Part shown: positions 26,316-35,096 of the stretch, piece by piece
How the letters are laid out: each line of letters opens with the position of its first letter
Numbering within the stretch: position 1 is the stretch's first letter
From: Streptomyces sp. SM10
Lineage (GTDB): Bacteria; Actinomycetota; Actinomycetes; Streptomycetales; Streptomycetaceae
NCBI RefSeq assembly: GCF_002910915.1
Contig: NZ_NEUF01000121.1
Coordinates: forward strand, 62,001-126,000
Length of the DNA: 64,000 bases
Direction: 5' to 3'
The notes under the pieces: generated by a model
The model's input: the letters and a program-made list of their open reading frames with translations, nothing else
Told to the model about the DNA's origin: nothing
The model's database searches: none
Made by a program: the position numbers and the translations under genes

Positions 26316-27032
26316 TCAGAAGGTGCGCTCCGCCACCCGGACCCTCTCGACGTTCTCCAGTGCGGCCCGCAGCGCGGCGGCCGGCAGGGGAGCCCCGAGG
26401 GCTTCGGTCCGGTCCTCGAAGGCGGTGTTCTTGTCGGCCATGTAGAGCCAGGTGTAGGCGGAGGTCTCCGGTTCGATGCGCCAGCTGTCCGCCAGCGAGC
26501 CCACGTCGACGGTGTCGAAGCCGATCGTGTGGATCAGCGCCGACGCTCCGGACTTCACGGAGGCGTCGTTGCCGGCGATGGCCACGGCGCTGCGCTCCGG
26601 ATGGCCAGAGGGACGGGCGAGCTGGGTGATGTGGTGGGCCAGGATGCCGCTGAACGCCTTGACCAGGTGGACCCCGTCGAAGTGCTGCTGGATCAGTTCG
26701 CTGGTGGTCAGCTTCTCCGAGTCCAGCTCTTCGATGCGGCCGTCGCGGATCGGGTAGTAGTTGCTGGTGTCCAGCAGGGTCCGACCCCGCAACGGCGCCG
26801 CCGGGACGGACCGGTAGTCGGTGACCGGCAGGGCCATCACGACGAAGTCACCGGCTCGTGAGGCCTGTTCGACGGTACCGGCCGTGGCCAGCGGGCCCAG
26901 GTCCGCGACGAGGCCGGCGAGGCTCTCGGGGCCGCGGGAGTTGGACATCACGACCGGAATGCCGTTCCCGACGGCGAGCCGGGCGATCACTGTGCCCATG
27001 ACTCCGCTGCCGATGATTCCAAGGGTGGACAT
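26316..27032 (-). CDS. F420-dependent NADP reductase-like / NADP-binding oxidoreductase
   Basis: 238 aa. N-terminal Rossmann motif GIIGSGVMGTVIARLA (residues 5-20) followed by SNSRGPESL, the pattern of NADPH:F420 oxidoreductase-like proteins (NADP oxidoreductase, coenzyme F420-dependent). It would move hydride between NADPH and a flavin/deazaflavin cofactor or act on a small substrate. Strong ribosome site (TGAGGAGTC). Context: PPOX-type protein downstream and an acyl-CoA-dehydrogenase-like flavoenzyme upstream. Confidence 0.86.
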   Translation of the reverse strand: MSTLGIIGSGVMGTVIARLAVGNGIPVVMSNSRGPESLAGLVADLGPLATAGTVEQASRAGDFVVMALPVTDYRSVPAAPLRGRTLLDTSNYYPIRDGRIEELDSEKLTTSELIQQHFDGVHLVKAFSGILAHHITQLARPSGHPERSAVAIAGNDASVKSGASALIHTIGFDTVDVGSLADSWRIEPETSAYTWLYMADKNTAFEDRTEALGAPLPAAALRAALENVERVRVAERTF

Positions 27033-27089
27033 GACGACTCCTCAGGGTTTTTGGTGGACTCTTTCGTGCCGGGGACGGCTCGGCACCGG

Positions 27090-28274
27090 TCAGATGTAGT
27101 AGGTGTTGGGCTCCAGGCCGCAGAGGATCCGGCCGTAGGTCTCGGCGTTGACATCCGGATTCATCATCGCGTGCAGGCCGAAGGTCTGGAGGTCGTTGGC
27201 TATCTGCTGCACCGGCACCTTGGTGTAGGCGGCGGAGCCGCCGCTGGACGAGGCGAGGATCTCCACCGCTTCCCGGGTCAGCCGCACGGCCGAGCCCTCG
27301 TCCGCGCGGCTGCGGCCGCGATCCGACATCTCCCAGGGCTCGGCCGAGGCGCACTTGGCGTCCAGCTGGGCGGCCAGCCGGGTCGCGTGGAACTCCGCCT
27401 CGTCGAGCTTCATCGCCGCTTCGGCGACCCGCAGATGGGTCACCGGGGCCTCGCTCTGGCTCGGGTACTCGGTGTAGGTGATCTTGCGGCCGGGGAGCCG
27501 CTCGAAGAAGAGGTCCCGCACCGCCTTGCCCATGCCGACGGCGACCCCGACCGTGGACGCCGCCCCCACCGTGATCAGCGGAGCGCGGTACATCGGCGAG
27601 TCGGCGTTCAACTTGGAGACCGACTGGCCACCGAGCACCATGGGCGCCGGCAGAATGCGTTCCTGCGGGATGAACAGGTCCTTCGCGGTCGTGGTGACGC
27701 TCCCGGTTCCGCGCAGGCCGCCGGTGTGCCAGTCGTCGACGATCTCGAGCTCCGACACCGGGACCGGGCCCATCACCGGGTACGGCTGCCCGTCCGGGTC
27801 CAGGAATATCGCCGCGACCTGCTGCCAGGTGCTGCTGAGAGCGCCGCTGATGAACGGCCACGAGCCGTTGACCAGGACGCCGCCGGGAACGGGGACGGCC
27901 GTCGCGGTCCCGGGTCCGATGGTGGCGCAGAGCCCTGTGCCGGACTCCGCGAACACCTCGTCCTGGACCTCGTCCGGGTACAGACCCACGCTCCAGCCGG
28001 CGACCCAGGAGCTGGCCACCACCCATGCGGCGGACCCGTCGGCCTTGGCTATCTCCTCGGCCACCGCCACCATGGTCTGCGCGTCGCTCTCGTACCCGCC
28101 GTAGCGCAGCGGGATACGCATCCGGAAGACACCCGCGTCGCGCAGGGCGTCTACCGAGTCAGAGTGCAGTCGGCGGTTCTCCGCCGACCACGCGGTGTTG
28201 GCCCGCAGCACGGGCGCGATCGCGGACACCTGCCGCACCAGCTGTTCCCGGGTCGGGATGACGGGAGTTGACAT
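27090..28274 (-). CDS. Acyl-CoA dehydrogenase-fold flavoprotein (possible class D monooxygenase)
   Basis: 394 aa. Three-domain acyl-CoA-dehydrogenase fold: N-terminal helices, a middle beta domain (NGSWPFISGALSS near residues 136-148; WHTGGLRGTGS near 184-194), and a C-terminal helical bundle. The GLRGTGS pattern and lack of an obvious catalytic Glu are typical of the HpaB/HsaA-like group-D flavin monooxygenases that take reduced flavin from a reductase. It could hydroxylate an aromatic ring or oxidise a thioester. The flavin reductase at 15087 is a possible partner. Ribosome site TAAGGAGAAG. Confidence 0.8.
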   Translation of the reverse strand: MSTPVIPTREQLVRQVSAIAPVLRANTAWSAENRRLHSDSVDALRDAGVFRMRIPLRYGGYESDAQTMVAVAEEIAKADGSAAWVVASSWVAGWSVGLYPDEVQDEVFAESGTGLCATIGPGTATAVPVPGGVLVNGSWPFISGALSSTWQQVAAIFLDPDGQPYPVMGPVPVSELEIVDDWHTGGLRGTGSVTTTAKDLFIPQERILPAPMVLGGQSVSKLNADSPMYRAPLITVGAASTVGVAVGMGKAVRDLFFERLPGRKITYTEYPSQSEAPVTHLRVAEAAMKLDEAEFHATRLAAQLDAKCASAEPWEMSDRGRSRADEGSAVRLTREAVEILASSSGGSAAYTKVPVQQIANDLQTFGLHAMMNPDVNAETYGRILCGLEPNTYYI

Positions 28275-28307
28275 GACTTCTCCTTAACGGGCTTGTGGGA
28301 TCAGAGA

Positions 28308-29255
28308 TCAGACGAAGAAGGCGTTGAACGCGTCGATGACGGCCTGCGGCGCCTCCTCGACGAAGTAGTGGCCCGCGTCCGGCACCAGCACGACCCGCAC
28401 GTCGCTCCCCTGGGTGGGCAGCGTCGCCTCCATCTGCTTGGCGAACATGCCGTCGGCGAGGTTGGAGACCAGGCCGAGCATGGGCGCGCTCACCTGCTCG
28501 TAGGTGCCGAGGTCGGCGATGTCCTGGCCGAACGTCTGGTACCAGCCGTTGCCGCCGCGGATCCCGTCCGCCGTGTCGTAGGCCCGGGTGTAGACGGCCC
28601 GGTCCGCCGGGGTCACCGCGCCCGGGTCCAGCAGGAAGTTGTCGAAGACCCAGGCGATGAGGAAGTGGGCGCGTCCGGCCAGCAGTTGTTCGGGCAGGCC
28701 GACGACCTGGTTGAAGGCGAACCACCACGGGAAGAAGGGCAGGCCCGGGGCAGGCAGCACGGGGATCTGGTACATCGACGCGTCCGGGTGGAGCACATCG
28801 AGCAGGGCGACCCTGCGGGTGGCCTCCGGGTGGTTGACCGCGAAGCTGAAGGCGACCTGTGCGCCGACGTCGTGGCCCGCGATGTCCACCTGGTCGTAGC
28901 CGAGGGCGCGGACGAATCCATGGACTACCCCGGCCATCGTCTTCTTGTCGTATCCGGTGGCGGGCTTGTCCGAGCCGCCCATGCCGGGGAGGTCGAGCAC
29001 GATGACCCTGCGGCCGGCCGCGGCGAGGGCGGGCATCACCTTGCGGAATTCCCACCAGGTCTCCGGCCAGCCGGGCAGCAGGACCAGCGGAGTGCCCTCG
29101 CCGCCGGCGACGTAGTGGAGGCGGAGACCGTTCACGGTGGCGTATTCGCTGCTGAAGCCGCCCTCCAGGGAGCTCGCGAGTTCGGCATCGGTCGGGACGC
29201 CCGGGGCTTCCCCGCCGGTGTCCGGTGTGCTCGTACTGCTGCTGTTCGTCGTCAC
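28308..29255 (-). CDS. Alpha/beta hydrolase, epoxide hydrolase type
   Basis: 315 aa from the GTG at 29255 (AGGAG 8 bases upstream). The nucleophile elbow is GHDVG with Asp129, as in epoxide hydrolases and dehalogenases; the oxyanion motif GWPETW replaces HGxP and the catalytic His lies in DAGHYFVEEAP. The cap region contains Tyr residues that could activate an epoxide. Epoxide hydrolases open the epoxide in several enediyne pathways (for example SgcF in C-1027 biosynthesis), so this is a reasonable enediyne-core candidate, but general epoxide detoxification is possible. Confidence 0.87.
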   Translation of the reverse strand: MTTNSSSTSTPDTGGEAPGVPTDAELASSLEGGFSSEYATVNGLRLHYVAGGEGTPLVLLPGWPETWWEFRKVMPALAAAGRRVIVLDLPGMGGSDKPATGYDKKTMAGVVHGFVRALGYDQVDIAGHDVGAQVAFSFAVNHPEATRRVALLDVLHPDASMYQIPVLPAPGLPFFPWWFAFNQVVGLPEQLLAGRAHFLIAWVFDNFLLDPGAVTPADRAVYTRAYDTADGIRGGNGWYQTFGQDIADLGTYEQVSAPMLGLVSNLADGMFAKQMEATLPTQGSDVRVVLVPDAGHYFVEEAPQAVIDAFNAFFV

Positions 29256-29479
29256 TGTTCCCACTCCTCGTCGTCGTGGCCGAAACAGGTGTGCGAAGGA
29301 CCGGCCCACGGGCTCGGTGCTGCTCAGCCATCATCGAAGATGGGAATCCCCCCGGCCTCTTCCTACGTGCCCTCCCTCGTTCCCGGGTGGGCGGACGTCG
29401 GGTTCGGGGCATGCGTGCTCAACGGCTCGGCAGGCCTGTTTCCCTGCCCTGCCCTGCCGTATCCGGGAGGCGCGACGAC

Positions 29480-29516
29480 GTACGGGGCAGGGCCGATCAG
29501 CGGCCCTGCCCCGTAC
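29480..29516. terminator. Perfect 16-bp hairpin downstream of SDR gene
   Basis: Arms GTACGGGGCAGGGCCG and CGGCCCTGCCCCGTAC with an ATCAG loop, 19 bases past the SDR stop at 29535. It separates the SDR from the epoxide hydrolase, which therefore probably has its own promoter in 29256-29479. Confidence 0.88.
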
Positions 29517-29534
29517 CCATGACGTGGAACCGAG

Positions 29535-30272
29535 TCAGGGCAGCTTCTTCAGTCCGGTCCCGGTCAGGAGGTAGCCGGGCGCGACCGCGGCCGCCTCCGT
29601 CCGAACCAGCTCGACCATCGCTGAGCCGGCGATCTCCGGGGTGAGGAGCGGCCCCATCTGCTTCAGGTACTCCTCCTCGGACCGGCCGTCGCGAGCCGCG
29701 TACGCGCGGGCCGCCGACCTGCCCAGCTCGGTCACCGGGGTGATCCGGGGAAGCACCGCGGAGAACGTGATGTCCAGTCCGGCGCGCTTCGCCTCGTCCT
29801 GGGCGTATCCGGTGATGAAGCGCTGGGTGGCCTTGGCGCCGGCGTAGCCCCCGGAGAGCGGCGAACCCGCTATCGCGGCACCGCTGCTGACCACGATCAC
29901 CCTGCTGCCGGGCCGCAGCGGAGTGAGCAGGGCCTCGCGCAGCCAGTGGAACGCGATTCTGACATCGGTCTGCCAGTTGACCGAGAAGGTCTCCCAGGTC
30001 TGGTGTTGTAGCGGACGCATGTGCGGGCTCGCGCCGGCCGCCAGGACGACGGCCTCGGGCCGGTATCGGTCGAGGAGGCTGCCTGCCACTGTGGGGCCGC
30101 CGGCGTCGGCGAGTTCGGGAACGGTGTTGCCGGCCGGATCGGCGATCGGCGCCGCGGTGCGCGAGACGGCGACCACTCGGGAACCGGCCTCGGCGAAGGC
30201 CGTGGCGATCCCGTGGCCCAGGCCGCGGCTCGCGCCGACGACGATGGTGGTCTTGCCGGACAGGTCGCTCAT
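29535..30272 (-). CDS. Short-chain dehydrogenase/reductase
   Basis: 245 aa classical SDR. Rossmann motif VVGASRGLGHGIATAFA (residues 11-27), AAGAS in place of NNAG, catalytic Ser (VVSSGAA) and GGYAGAKATQRF as YxxxK. Substrate unknown. Strong ribosome site (TGGAGGACATC) before the ATG at 30272. It is flanked by hairpins on both sides, so it may be a single-gene unit. Confidence 0.87.
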   Translation of the reverse strand: MSDLSGKTTIVVGASRGLGHGIATAFAEAGSRVVAVSRTAAPIADPAGNTVPELADAGGPTVAGSLLDRYRPEAVVLAAGASPHMRPLQHQTWETFSVNWQTDVRIAFHWLREALLTPLRPGSRVIVVSSGAAIAGSPLSGGYAGAKATQRFITGYAQDEAKRAGLDITFSAVLPRITPVTELGRSAARAYAARDGRSEEEYLKQMGPLLTPEIAGSAMVELVRTEAAAVAPGYLLTGTGLKKLP

Positions 30273-30326
30273 GATGTCCTCCAGGTGATGGGCGTGTCCG
30301 GTCGCGGACGGTCGAGAACTCCGGAC

Positions 30327-30360
30327 CCGGGACCTGTCGCGGGGAGGCAGCAGGTCCCGG
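30327..30360. terminator. Hairpin downstream of DUF899 gene
   Basis: Arms CCGGGACCTG and CAGGTCCCGG are perfectly complementary with a 14-base loop; weaker flanking pairing (CTCCGG with CCGGAG) extends it. It lies between the DUF899 stop (30413) and the SDR start (30272). Confidence 0.65.
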
Positions 30361-30412
30361 AGCCGGAGTCACGGGCCCTCCCGGCTGTCGCCGGAAGGGG
30401 GTAGTCGACGAG

Positions 30413-31111
30413 CTACGACTTGAAGCGTGTCCCATTCCACCAGTTGTTGCCGGGCATGGCTGCGTCCTTGCTGTCGTAGCTGTCCTTGTAGCGCCACCAG
30501 TCCCAGGGGTGCTCGAGTTCGTCCTCCTGCCGGCCCAGGGCGGTGATGTCCAGGTAGTTGTAGAAGTTCTTGAAGATGTCCCCGCCCCGGTCGAAGACCG
30601 AGTAGGTGTGGAAGACGTCGTCGCCGTCACGGATGAACGCGCTCACCCCGGGCGACTCGCCCATCTCGGTGGCGGCCTCGAAGTCGTAGTTGAAGTCGGT
30701 GCCGAACGACGAGTACCAGGGGTACTTCCAGCCCATCCGGGCCTTGAAGGGTGCGAACTTCGCCAGCGGCGCCCGGGAGACCAGGGTGAAGCTGGTGTCC
30801 CGGGCCCACATGTGGGCGAGTTCGCCGACGCTGTCCGTCTGCATGGAGCAGCCGATGCAGCCCTCGTCATCGTTCGGGCCGAACATGAAGTGCCGGACGA
30901 TGAGCTGGCGGCGGCCCTCGAACAGGTCGAGCAGCGTCGCTGTGCCGTCCGGCCCTTCGAAGAGGTACTCCTTCTCCACCTTGACCATCGGCAGCTTCCG
31001 GCGCTCCGCGGCGATCATGTCGCGGGCGTTGGTGACCTCCTTCTCCTTCTCCAGGAGCGCCCTGCGGGCCTCCAGCCACTCCGATCGGGAAACTATCTTC
31101 GGAAGGTTCAT
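30413..31111 (-). CDS. DUF899 family thioredoxin-like protein
   Basis: 232 aa from the ATG at 31111. The DUF899 pattern is complete: VSRSEWLEARRALLEKEKE near the N-terminus, DDEGCIGCSM (a CxxC-type redox pair) around residue 87, and the C-terminal HPWDWWRYKDSY region. DUF899 proteins have a thioredoxin-like fold and are thought to be reductases of unknown substrate. Located 35 bases after the CoA-ligase stop, so likely the third gene of the hydratase-lyase/ligase operon. Confidence 0.88.
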   Translation of the reverse strand: MNLPKIVSRSEWLEARRALLEKEKEVTNARDMIAAERRKLPMVKVEKEYLFEGPDGTATLLDLFEGRRQLIVRHFMFGPNDDEGCIGCSMQTDSVGELAHMWARDTSFTLVSRAPLAKFAPFKARMGWKYPWYSSFGTDFNYDFEAATEMGESPGVSAFIRDGDDVFHTYSVFDRGGDIFKNFYNYLDITALGRQEDELEHPWDWWRYKDSYDSKDAAMPGNNWWNGTRFKS

Positions 31112-31146
31112 CGGTTCTCCCTGGGTGGTCTGCTTCAGAGTTGCGA

Positions 31147-32697
31147 TTACCGGCCGGTCCGCTCGCGGGCCAGAAGACTGCGGCGCTCGATCTTGCCGAC
31201 CGGCGTGCGGGGGATCTGATCGATGAACTCGATCCGCCGGATCTTCTTGTAGGGGGCGACCCGTTCGGCGACGAAGGCCATGATTTCCTTCGGCGTGACC
31301 GGTTCGCCGGTCACCACGAATCCCTTGGGGATCTCGCTGGCCTCCTCGTCGGGCACGCCGATCACCGCCGCGTCCGTGACCTTCGGGTGCGACATCAGGA
31401 CCGCTTCGAGTTCGACAGGGGACACCTGCTGGCCCTTGTACTTGATGAGTTCCTTGATGCGGTCGACGAGGAAGAGCTCTCCGTTCTCGTCCACATGGCC
31501 GAGGTCGCCGGTGTGCAGGAAACCGTCCGGTTCGAGCACCTTGGCGGTGGCCTCCGGGGCATTGAGGTAGCCCTTCATCACATGCGGGCCGCGGATGAGG
31601 ACCTCGCCGTCCTGGTTGTGCCCGAGTTCGTTGCCGGTGGTGATGTCGACGATCTTGCACTCGATGTTGGGGGAGTTGGGGCCGACCGACCCAGATGCCA
31701 CCGGGTCGGCGAGCTGCATGAACGAGACCAGTGCCTCGGTGAGCCCGTATCCCTGGCCGATGCTCACGCCCAGGCGCCGCCGGCAGAGCTCGGCCGTCCC
31801 GGGGTCGAGCGCGGCGCCGCCGGAGACGATCGAGCGGAGCGAGGAGAGGTCGTACCGGTCCGCCAGCGGGCTCTTCGCGAGGAGGACGGCGATGGTCGGC
31901 ACGACGTAGAGGCGTGTGACGCGGTGGTCCTGGATCGCGTTGAGGTAGGCCTCGGGGTCGAAGCGCGGCATCGTCACGAGTGTCGCGCCCTGGAGCAGAC
32001 TGGCGTTCATCGTCATGATCAGGCCGAACGCGTGGTGAAAGGGCGGGACGGCGAGCACCGTCTCGTGCTCGTCGAGGGGCGCGACCAGACTGGTCTGGAG
32101 GACGTTGGCGATCATGTTCCGATGGGTCAGCAGCACCCCCTTGGGGTAGCCGGTGCTACCGCTGGAGTGGAGCACGGCCACCACGTCGTGCGCCGGGTCG
32201 ACGGCCGGCTCGGGCGGCACACCGTCGGTGAGCAGCGCGGAGAACGACGTGGCGCCCTCCGCCTCACCGAAAACGATGATCTCTTCGACTTTCGTTCGCG
32301 CGGTCACTGCCGCGGCCTTGACCACCTCGGACGGCATGGTCACCAGCAGGCGCGCGCCGGTGTCGTTCAGGTGGGCGGTGAGCTCGTCCGCCGTGTCGAG
32401 GGGATTGAGCACCACCACCGTGCCGCCCGCCAGGGCGGCGGCGTGAAACGCGATCGGATACGCGGGCACGTTCGGCGCGAGGATGGCCAGCACGTCGCCC
32501 TTGCCGAAGCCGCGGGCATGAAGCCCGGTGGCTGCGCGGCGCACCGCCGATGCGAGCTGGCCGTAGGTGTGACCGTTCTCCCCGTCGATGTCGACCGTCG
32601 CCAGGCGGTCCGGGTACTGCTCCGCCTGTCGCAGTATGTAGGCGGTGAACGTGGTCTCGGGGACGTGGACGCGTGGACGTGGGCCGGTGAAAATCAC
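31147..32697 (-). CDS. 4-coumarate-CoA ligase-like acyl-CoA synthetase
   Basis: 516 aa from the GTG at 32697, which overlaps the stop of the preceding crotonase gene (GTGA). The ANL signature is intact: A3 loop SSGSTGYPKGVLLTH, YGLTEA, HTGDLGHVDE, and C-terminal VDRIKELIKYKGQQVSP with the expected catalytic Lys near the C-terminus (RTPVGKIERR). It forms acyl-AMP then acyl-CoA, probably on an aryl- or cinnamate-type acid. Coupling to a hydroxycinnamoyl-CoA hydratase-lyase-like enzyme supports a coumaroyl/feruloyl-type substrate. Confidence 0.9.
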   Translation of the reverse strand: MIFTGPRPRVHVPETTFTAYILRQAEQYPDRLATVDIDGENGHTYGQLASAVRRAATGLHARGFGKGDVLAILAPNVPAYPIAFHAAALAGGTVVVLNPLDTADELTAHLNDTGARLLVTMPSEVVKAAAVTARTKVEEIIVFGEAEGATSFSALLTDGVPPEPAVDPAHDVVAVLHSSGSTGYPKGVLLTHRNMIANVLQTSLVAPLDEHETVLAVPPFHHAFGLIMTMNASLLQGATLVTMPRFDPEAYLNAIQDHRVTRLYVVPTIAVLLAKSPLADRYDLSSLRSIVSGGAALDPGTAELCRRRLGVSIGQGYGLTEALVSFMQLADPVASGSVGPNSPNIECKIVDITTGNELGHNQDGEVLIRGPHVMKGYLNAPEATAKVLEPDGFLHTGDLGHVDENGELFLVDRIKELIKYKGQQVSPVELEAVLMSHPKVTDAAVIGVPDEEASEIPKGFVVTGEPVTPKEIMAFVAERVAPYKKIRRIEFIDQIPRTPVGKIERRSLLARERTGR

Positions 32698-33518
32698 GAC
32701 GCGGCTTCCACCCGGCTGTACGTGCTCAGGCCGGGCTGGTAGTCGCGCTTTTCGAACTGCTTGAGCGCCACGTTGATCCACTCGTTGCCGCTGAGACGGG
32801 AAAGCTCCCAGAGCTTCGCCTGGTCGTAGTCGATCGACGCCGGGAGGTCCATGGTCGTGGTGCGCTCATAGACCTGCTTCGCCAGTTCCAGGGTGATCGG
32901 GTTCTTGTTGATGATCCGTCCGACGATCCGGTCGGTCTCCGCGTCCAGTTGAGCCGCCGGCACGGCCTTGTTCACCAGTCCGTACGTCTCCGCCTGCCGC
33001 CCGGTGAGAGTGTCCCCGGTGAGGATGTAGTACAGCGCTTGCTTGCGCGGCAGGTTGTGGGTGGCCGCCCAGGTGGCTCCACCCGCCGGGAAGATGCCGA
33101 AGTTGATTTCGGAGAGTCCGAACTTCGCGGTCTCCGTCGTGATGGCCAGGTCGCAGATCCCCGCGACCAGGAACCCACCGCCGAAGGCGTACCCGTTCAC
33201 CTTGGCGATGGTCACCGCGGGAAAGGCCTTCAGCCGCTTGAACCAATTGAGCGCCACCAGATTGGTCCGGTAGAACAACTGCGGGTCATCGAAAGGCTGC
33301 AGGAAGCACTCTTCGAGGTCCATTCCGGAGCTGAAACTGTCACCGCTGCCGGTCACGACGACCGCCTTTACCGTTCCGGCTGCCTCGATCGCGTCCAGGG
33401 CCTCATTCATATCCAGGTGCATCTGCGGATTCATCGCGTTCTTCTTGCCCGGCCGGTTCAGGTAGATCGTGGCCTTCGGTCCGTCGATCTCGACGTTCAC
33501 CGTGTCCAGCGTGATCAT
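32694..33518 (-). CDS. Crotonase-fold enzyme, hydroxycinnamoyl-CoA hydratase-lyase-like
   Basis: 274 aa from the ATG at 33518. Crotonase oxyanion-hole segments SSGMDLEE (residues about 63-70) and NGYAFGGGFLVAG (108-120), and Glu137 in FGLSEINFGIFP, match hydroxycinnamoyl-CoA hydratase-lyase (HCHL), which turns feruloyl/coumaroyl-CoA into an aromatic aldehyde plus acetyl-CoA. C-terminal blocks (GLVNKAVPAAQL, KNPITLELAKQV, QFEKRDYQPGLSTYSR) also align by pattern with HCHL. Residues equivalent to the HCHL Ser123/Tyr239 pair do not look conserved by eye, so another CoA-dependent hydration/isomerisation is possible. First gene of the operon with the 4CL-like ligase. Confidence 0.8.
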   Translation of the reverse strand: MITLDTVNVEIDGPKATIYLNRPGKKNAMNPQMHLDMNEALDAIEAAGTVKAVVVTGSGDSFSSGMDLEECFLQPFDDPQLFYRTNLVALNWFKRLKAFPAVTIAKVNGYAFGGGFLVAGICDLAITTETAKFGLSEINFGIFPAGGATWAATHNLPRKQALYYILTGDTLTGRQAETYGLVNKAVPAAQLDAETDRIVGRIINKNPITLELAKQVYERTTTMDLPASIDYDQAKLWELSRLSGNEWINVALKQFEKRDYQPGLSTYSRVEAAS

Positions 33519-34015
33519 TTTTTTGGCCTCTTCTCCAGACGAAGTGCGCACGCGCACAGCAATTCACCAGTCCACCGTCCGTGGCTCCGGCCACGGATTC
33601 GAGCATCACACTTTCTGTAGCGGGTCGACTTCTCCCAATGTGCTTTGCCGTGAATCGCTGCGGGGCGCTCCGAGGCGGTGCCGGCGGCCAAGGTGCCTCT
33701 CCGGGGTCGCACGCGGGCGGATGGCCTTGCCACCGGCGAGATCCCGGCGCGCCTTGCCGAGAACTGAAGAGAGCAATTGGGAAGAGGCGAGCCCGGCGGG
33801 CTGGGGGCAGTCTGTTGCGTGGGAGGCACGTAGGCGGGCCAGTTCCAGATCGTGAGCAGCGGGAGGGTGCTGGTTCTGCTCGTGCCGGGGGAACTCAGAA
33901 CGTGCTTTCTCGCTGGTCTCGGATTTCGGTCGCTGCCTCAGGGTGCTGCCGCATGCCGACAGCTGTTTCTGTGCTCTTTCCGCACAGTCGAGAAACAATC
34001 AGGGAGGAACTTCCT
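33519..34015. other. Divergent intergenic region, 497 bp
   Basis: Spacer between the leftward crotonase operon and the rightward DUF6008-like gene. It must hold two divergent promoters. I see no convincing coding frame, strong hairpin or palindrome; the open frames crossing it lack domains and ribosome sites. Confidence 0.6.
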
Positions 34016-34789
34016 ATGGATCACTCCGGCATGCCTGGGATGGCACCCACCGTTTCGACGGTGGACACCGTCGGCGGTGTTCTCTTCATCGGCTGGGCCG
34101 TCGCGATGTGGGCCGCCGTCGCCGTGCTCGCGGTCGGGAACCGGAAGGCGGTGAAGCCGTGGCTGTACAAACTCGCCGTAGGGCTTGTGGGCGTTGGCGT
34201 GGTGGGCCAGGTCGGCCACTTCCAGGAACATGTCACACAGGCGGGCTACTGGATCGCCCATCCCTACGCCCCGGCGTGGATGACTCCGTGGGCTGACAGC
34301 TTTGCCCGTGGGATGGGCCAGGTCGACGCTGGCAAGCCCGCCCTCGGGATGGAGATCCTGCACCTGGTTGGCAACTTCATCTTCCTTGCCGGACTGGTCG
34401 GCATCGTGCAGATTACGCGCCGGGTCACCGGGCAGCTGAAGGCACGCAAGTGGGCCAGGATGGGCGTCTGGATGCAGGGCATCCACGGCATCGAGCACGT
34501 CGTGCTGACGGCTTCCGTGGCTCTGGGCGCGAGCCGGGCCATCGGCCTGTCCACCTGGTTCGGTGCCATCGAACCAGGCCCGGCACTGGTGACGTACCGG
34601 GTGTGGTGGCACTTTGTGGCCAACGCGGTGGGCACGGTCGTCCTCGGCATCGCCGTCTATCATCTCTGGAAGGAGAAGCGGGCGGTCAAGGAGAGTTTCG
34701 GTCTCCTGAGGAACGTGGAAACCGCGGCTGCCCCGGCCGGCTCCGAGGAGGGTTCCGCGAGCGCACTCGAACCTCTGGGGCGCCGCTGA
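34016..34789 (+). CDS. His-rich polytopic membrane protein (DUF6008-like)
   Basis: 257 aa from the ATG at 34016 (AGGGAGGAA upstream). About five to six membrane segments (residues about 19-40, 50-68, 110-132, 145-170, 195-220). Histidines sit in or near the membrane: MDHSGMPGM at the start, GHFQEH, EILHLVG, HGIEHV, WWHFV, YHLW. Paired His in helices can ligate heme or metal, so a redox/cytochrome-like or metal function is possible. I recall similar Streptomyces proteins as DUF6008 but cannot confirm. Divergent from the crotonase operon; followed by the mobile-element scar. Confidence 0.6.
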   Translation: MDHSGMPGMAPTVSTVDTVGGVLFIGWAVAMWAAVAVLAVGNRKAVKPWLYKLAVGLVGVGVVGQVGHFQEHVTQAGYWIAHPYAPAWMTPWADSFARGMGQVDAGKPALGMEILHLVGNFIFLAGLVGIVQITRRVTGQLKARKWARMGVWMQGIHGIEHVVLTASVALGASRAIGLSTWFGAIEPGPALVTYRVWWHFVANAVGTVVLGIAVYHLWKEKRAVKESFGLLRNVETAAAPAGSEEGSASALEPLGRR

Positions 34790-34998
34790 CGGGCGGTGGC
34801 TCCCGGGCCCGGTCATCCCGCGGAGCGTGTGGCCGGGCCTGTTCGAAGCCGAGCTTTCGCAGTGCGATCCGCCCCGGTCAGGGTAGCCGCGTCCTCGATG
34901 GGGCTCCGCCCCCTGGAGTCGAGTGCGTACTTCGGGAACCCTTGCACCGGCGGTGGTGGCCCCTGTGGAGTGCGACGAGCATGACGGGGAACCGATAG

Positions 34999-35052
34999 GG
35001 CGCCCGTGTTGATGAGTTGAGACTTCGGATGTCTCCTCAACGCACGGGCGCC
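34999..35052. other. Long hairpin near the intron-RT remnant
   Basis: Outer arms GGCGCCCGTG and CACGGGCGCC pair perfectly; an inner GAGAC/GTCTC stem with a TTCGGAT loop continues it. It is 210 bp past the DUF6008-like stop, so it could be a terminator or a folded part of the decayed intron. Confidence 0.5.
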
Positions 35053-35096
35053 TCGTGCGCTGCGCCTCCGGCGCCGTCACCTCGTCGGTGGCCACT

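Noticed and set aside
29225..29309. Longer N-terminus for the epoxide hydrolase
   Set aside because: The upstream ATG has no ribosome site and adds Arg-rich residues; the GTG at 29255 has AGGAG at good spacing.
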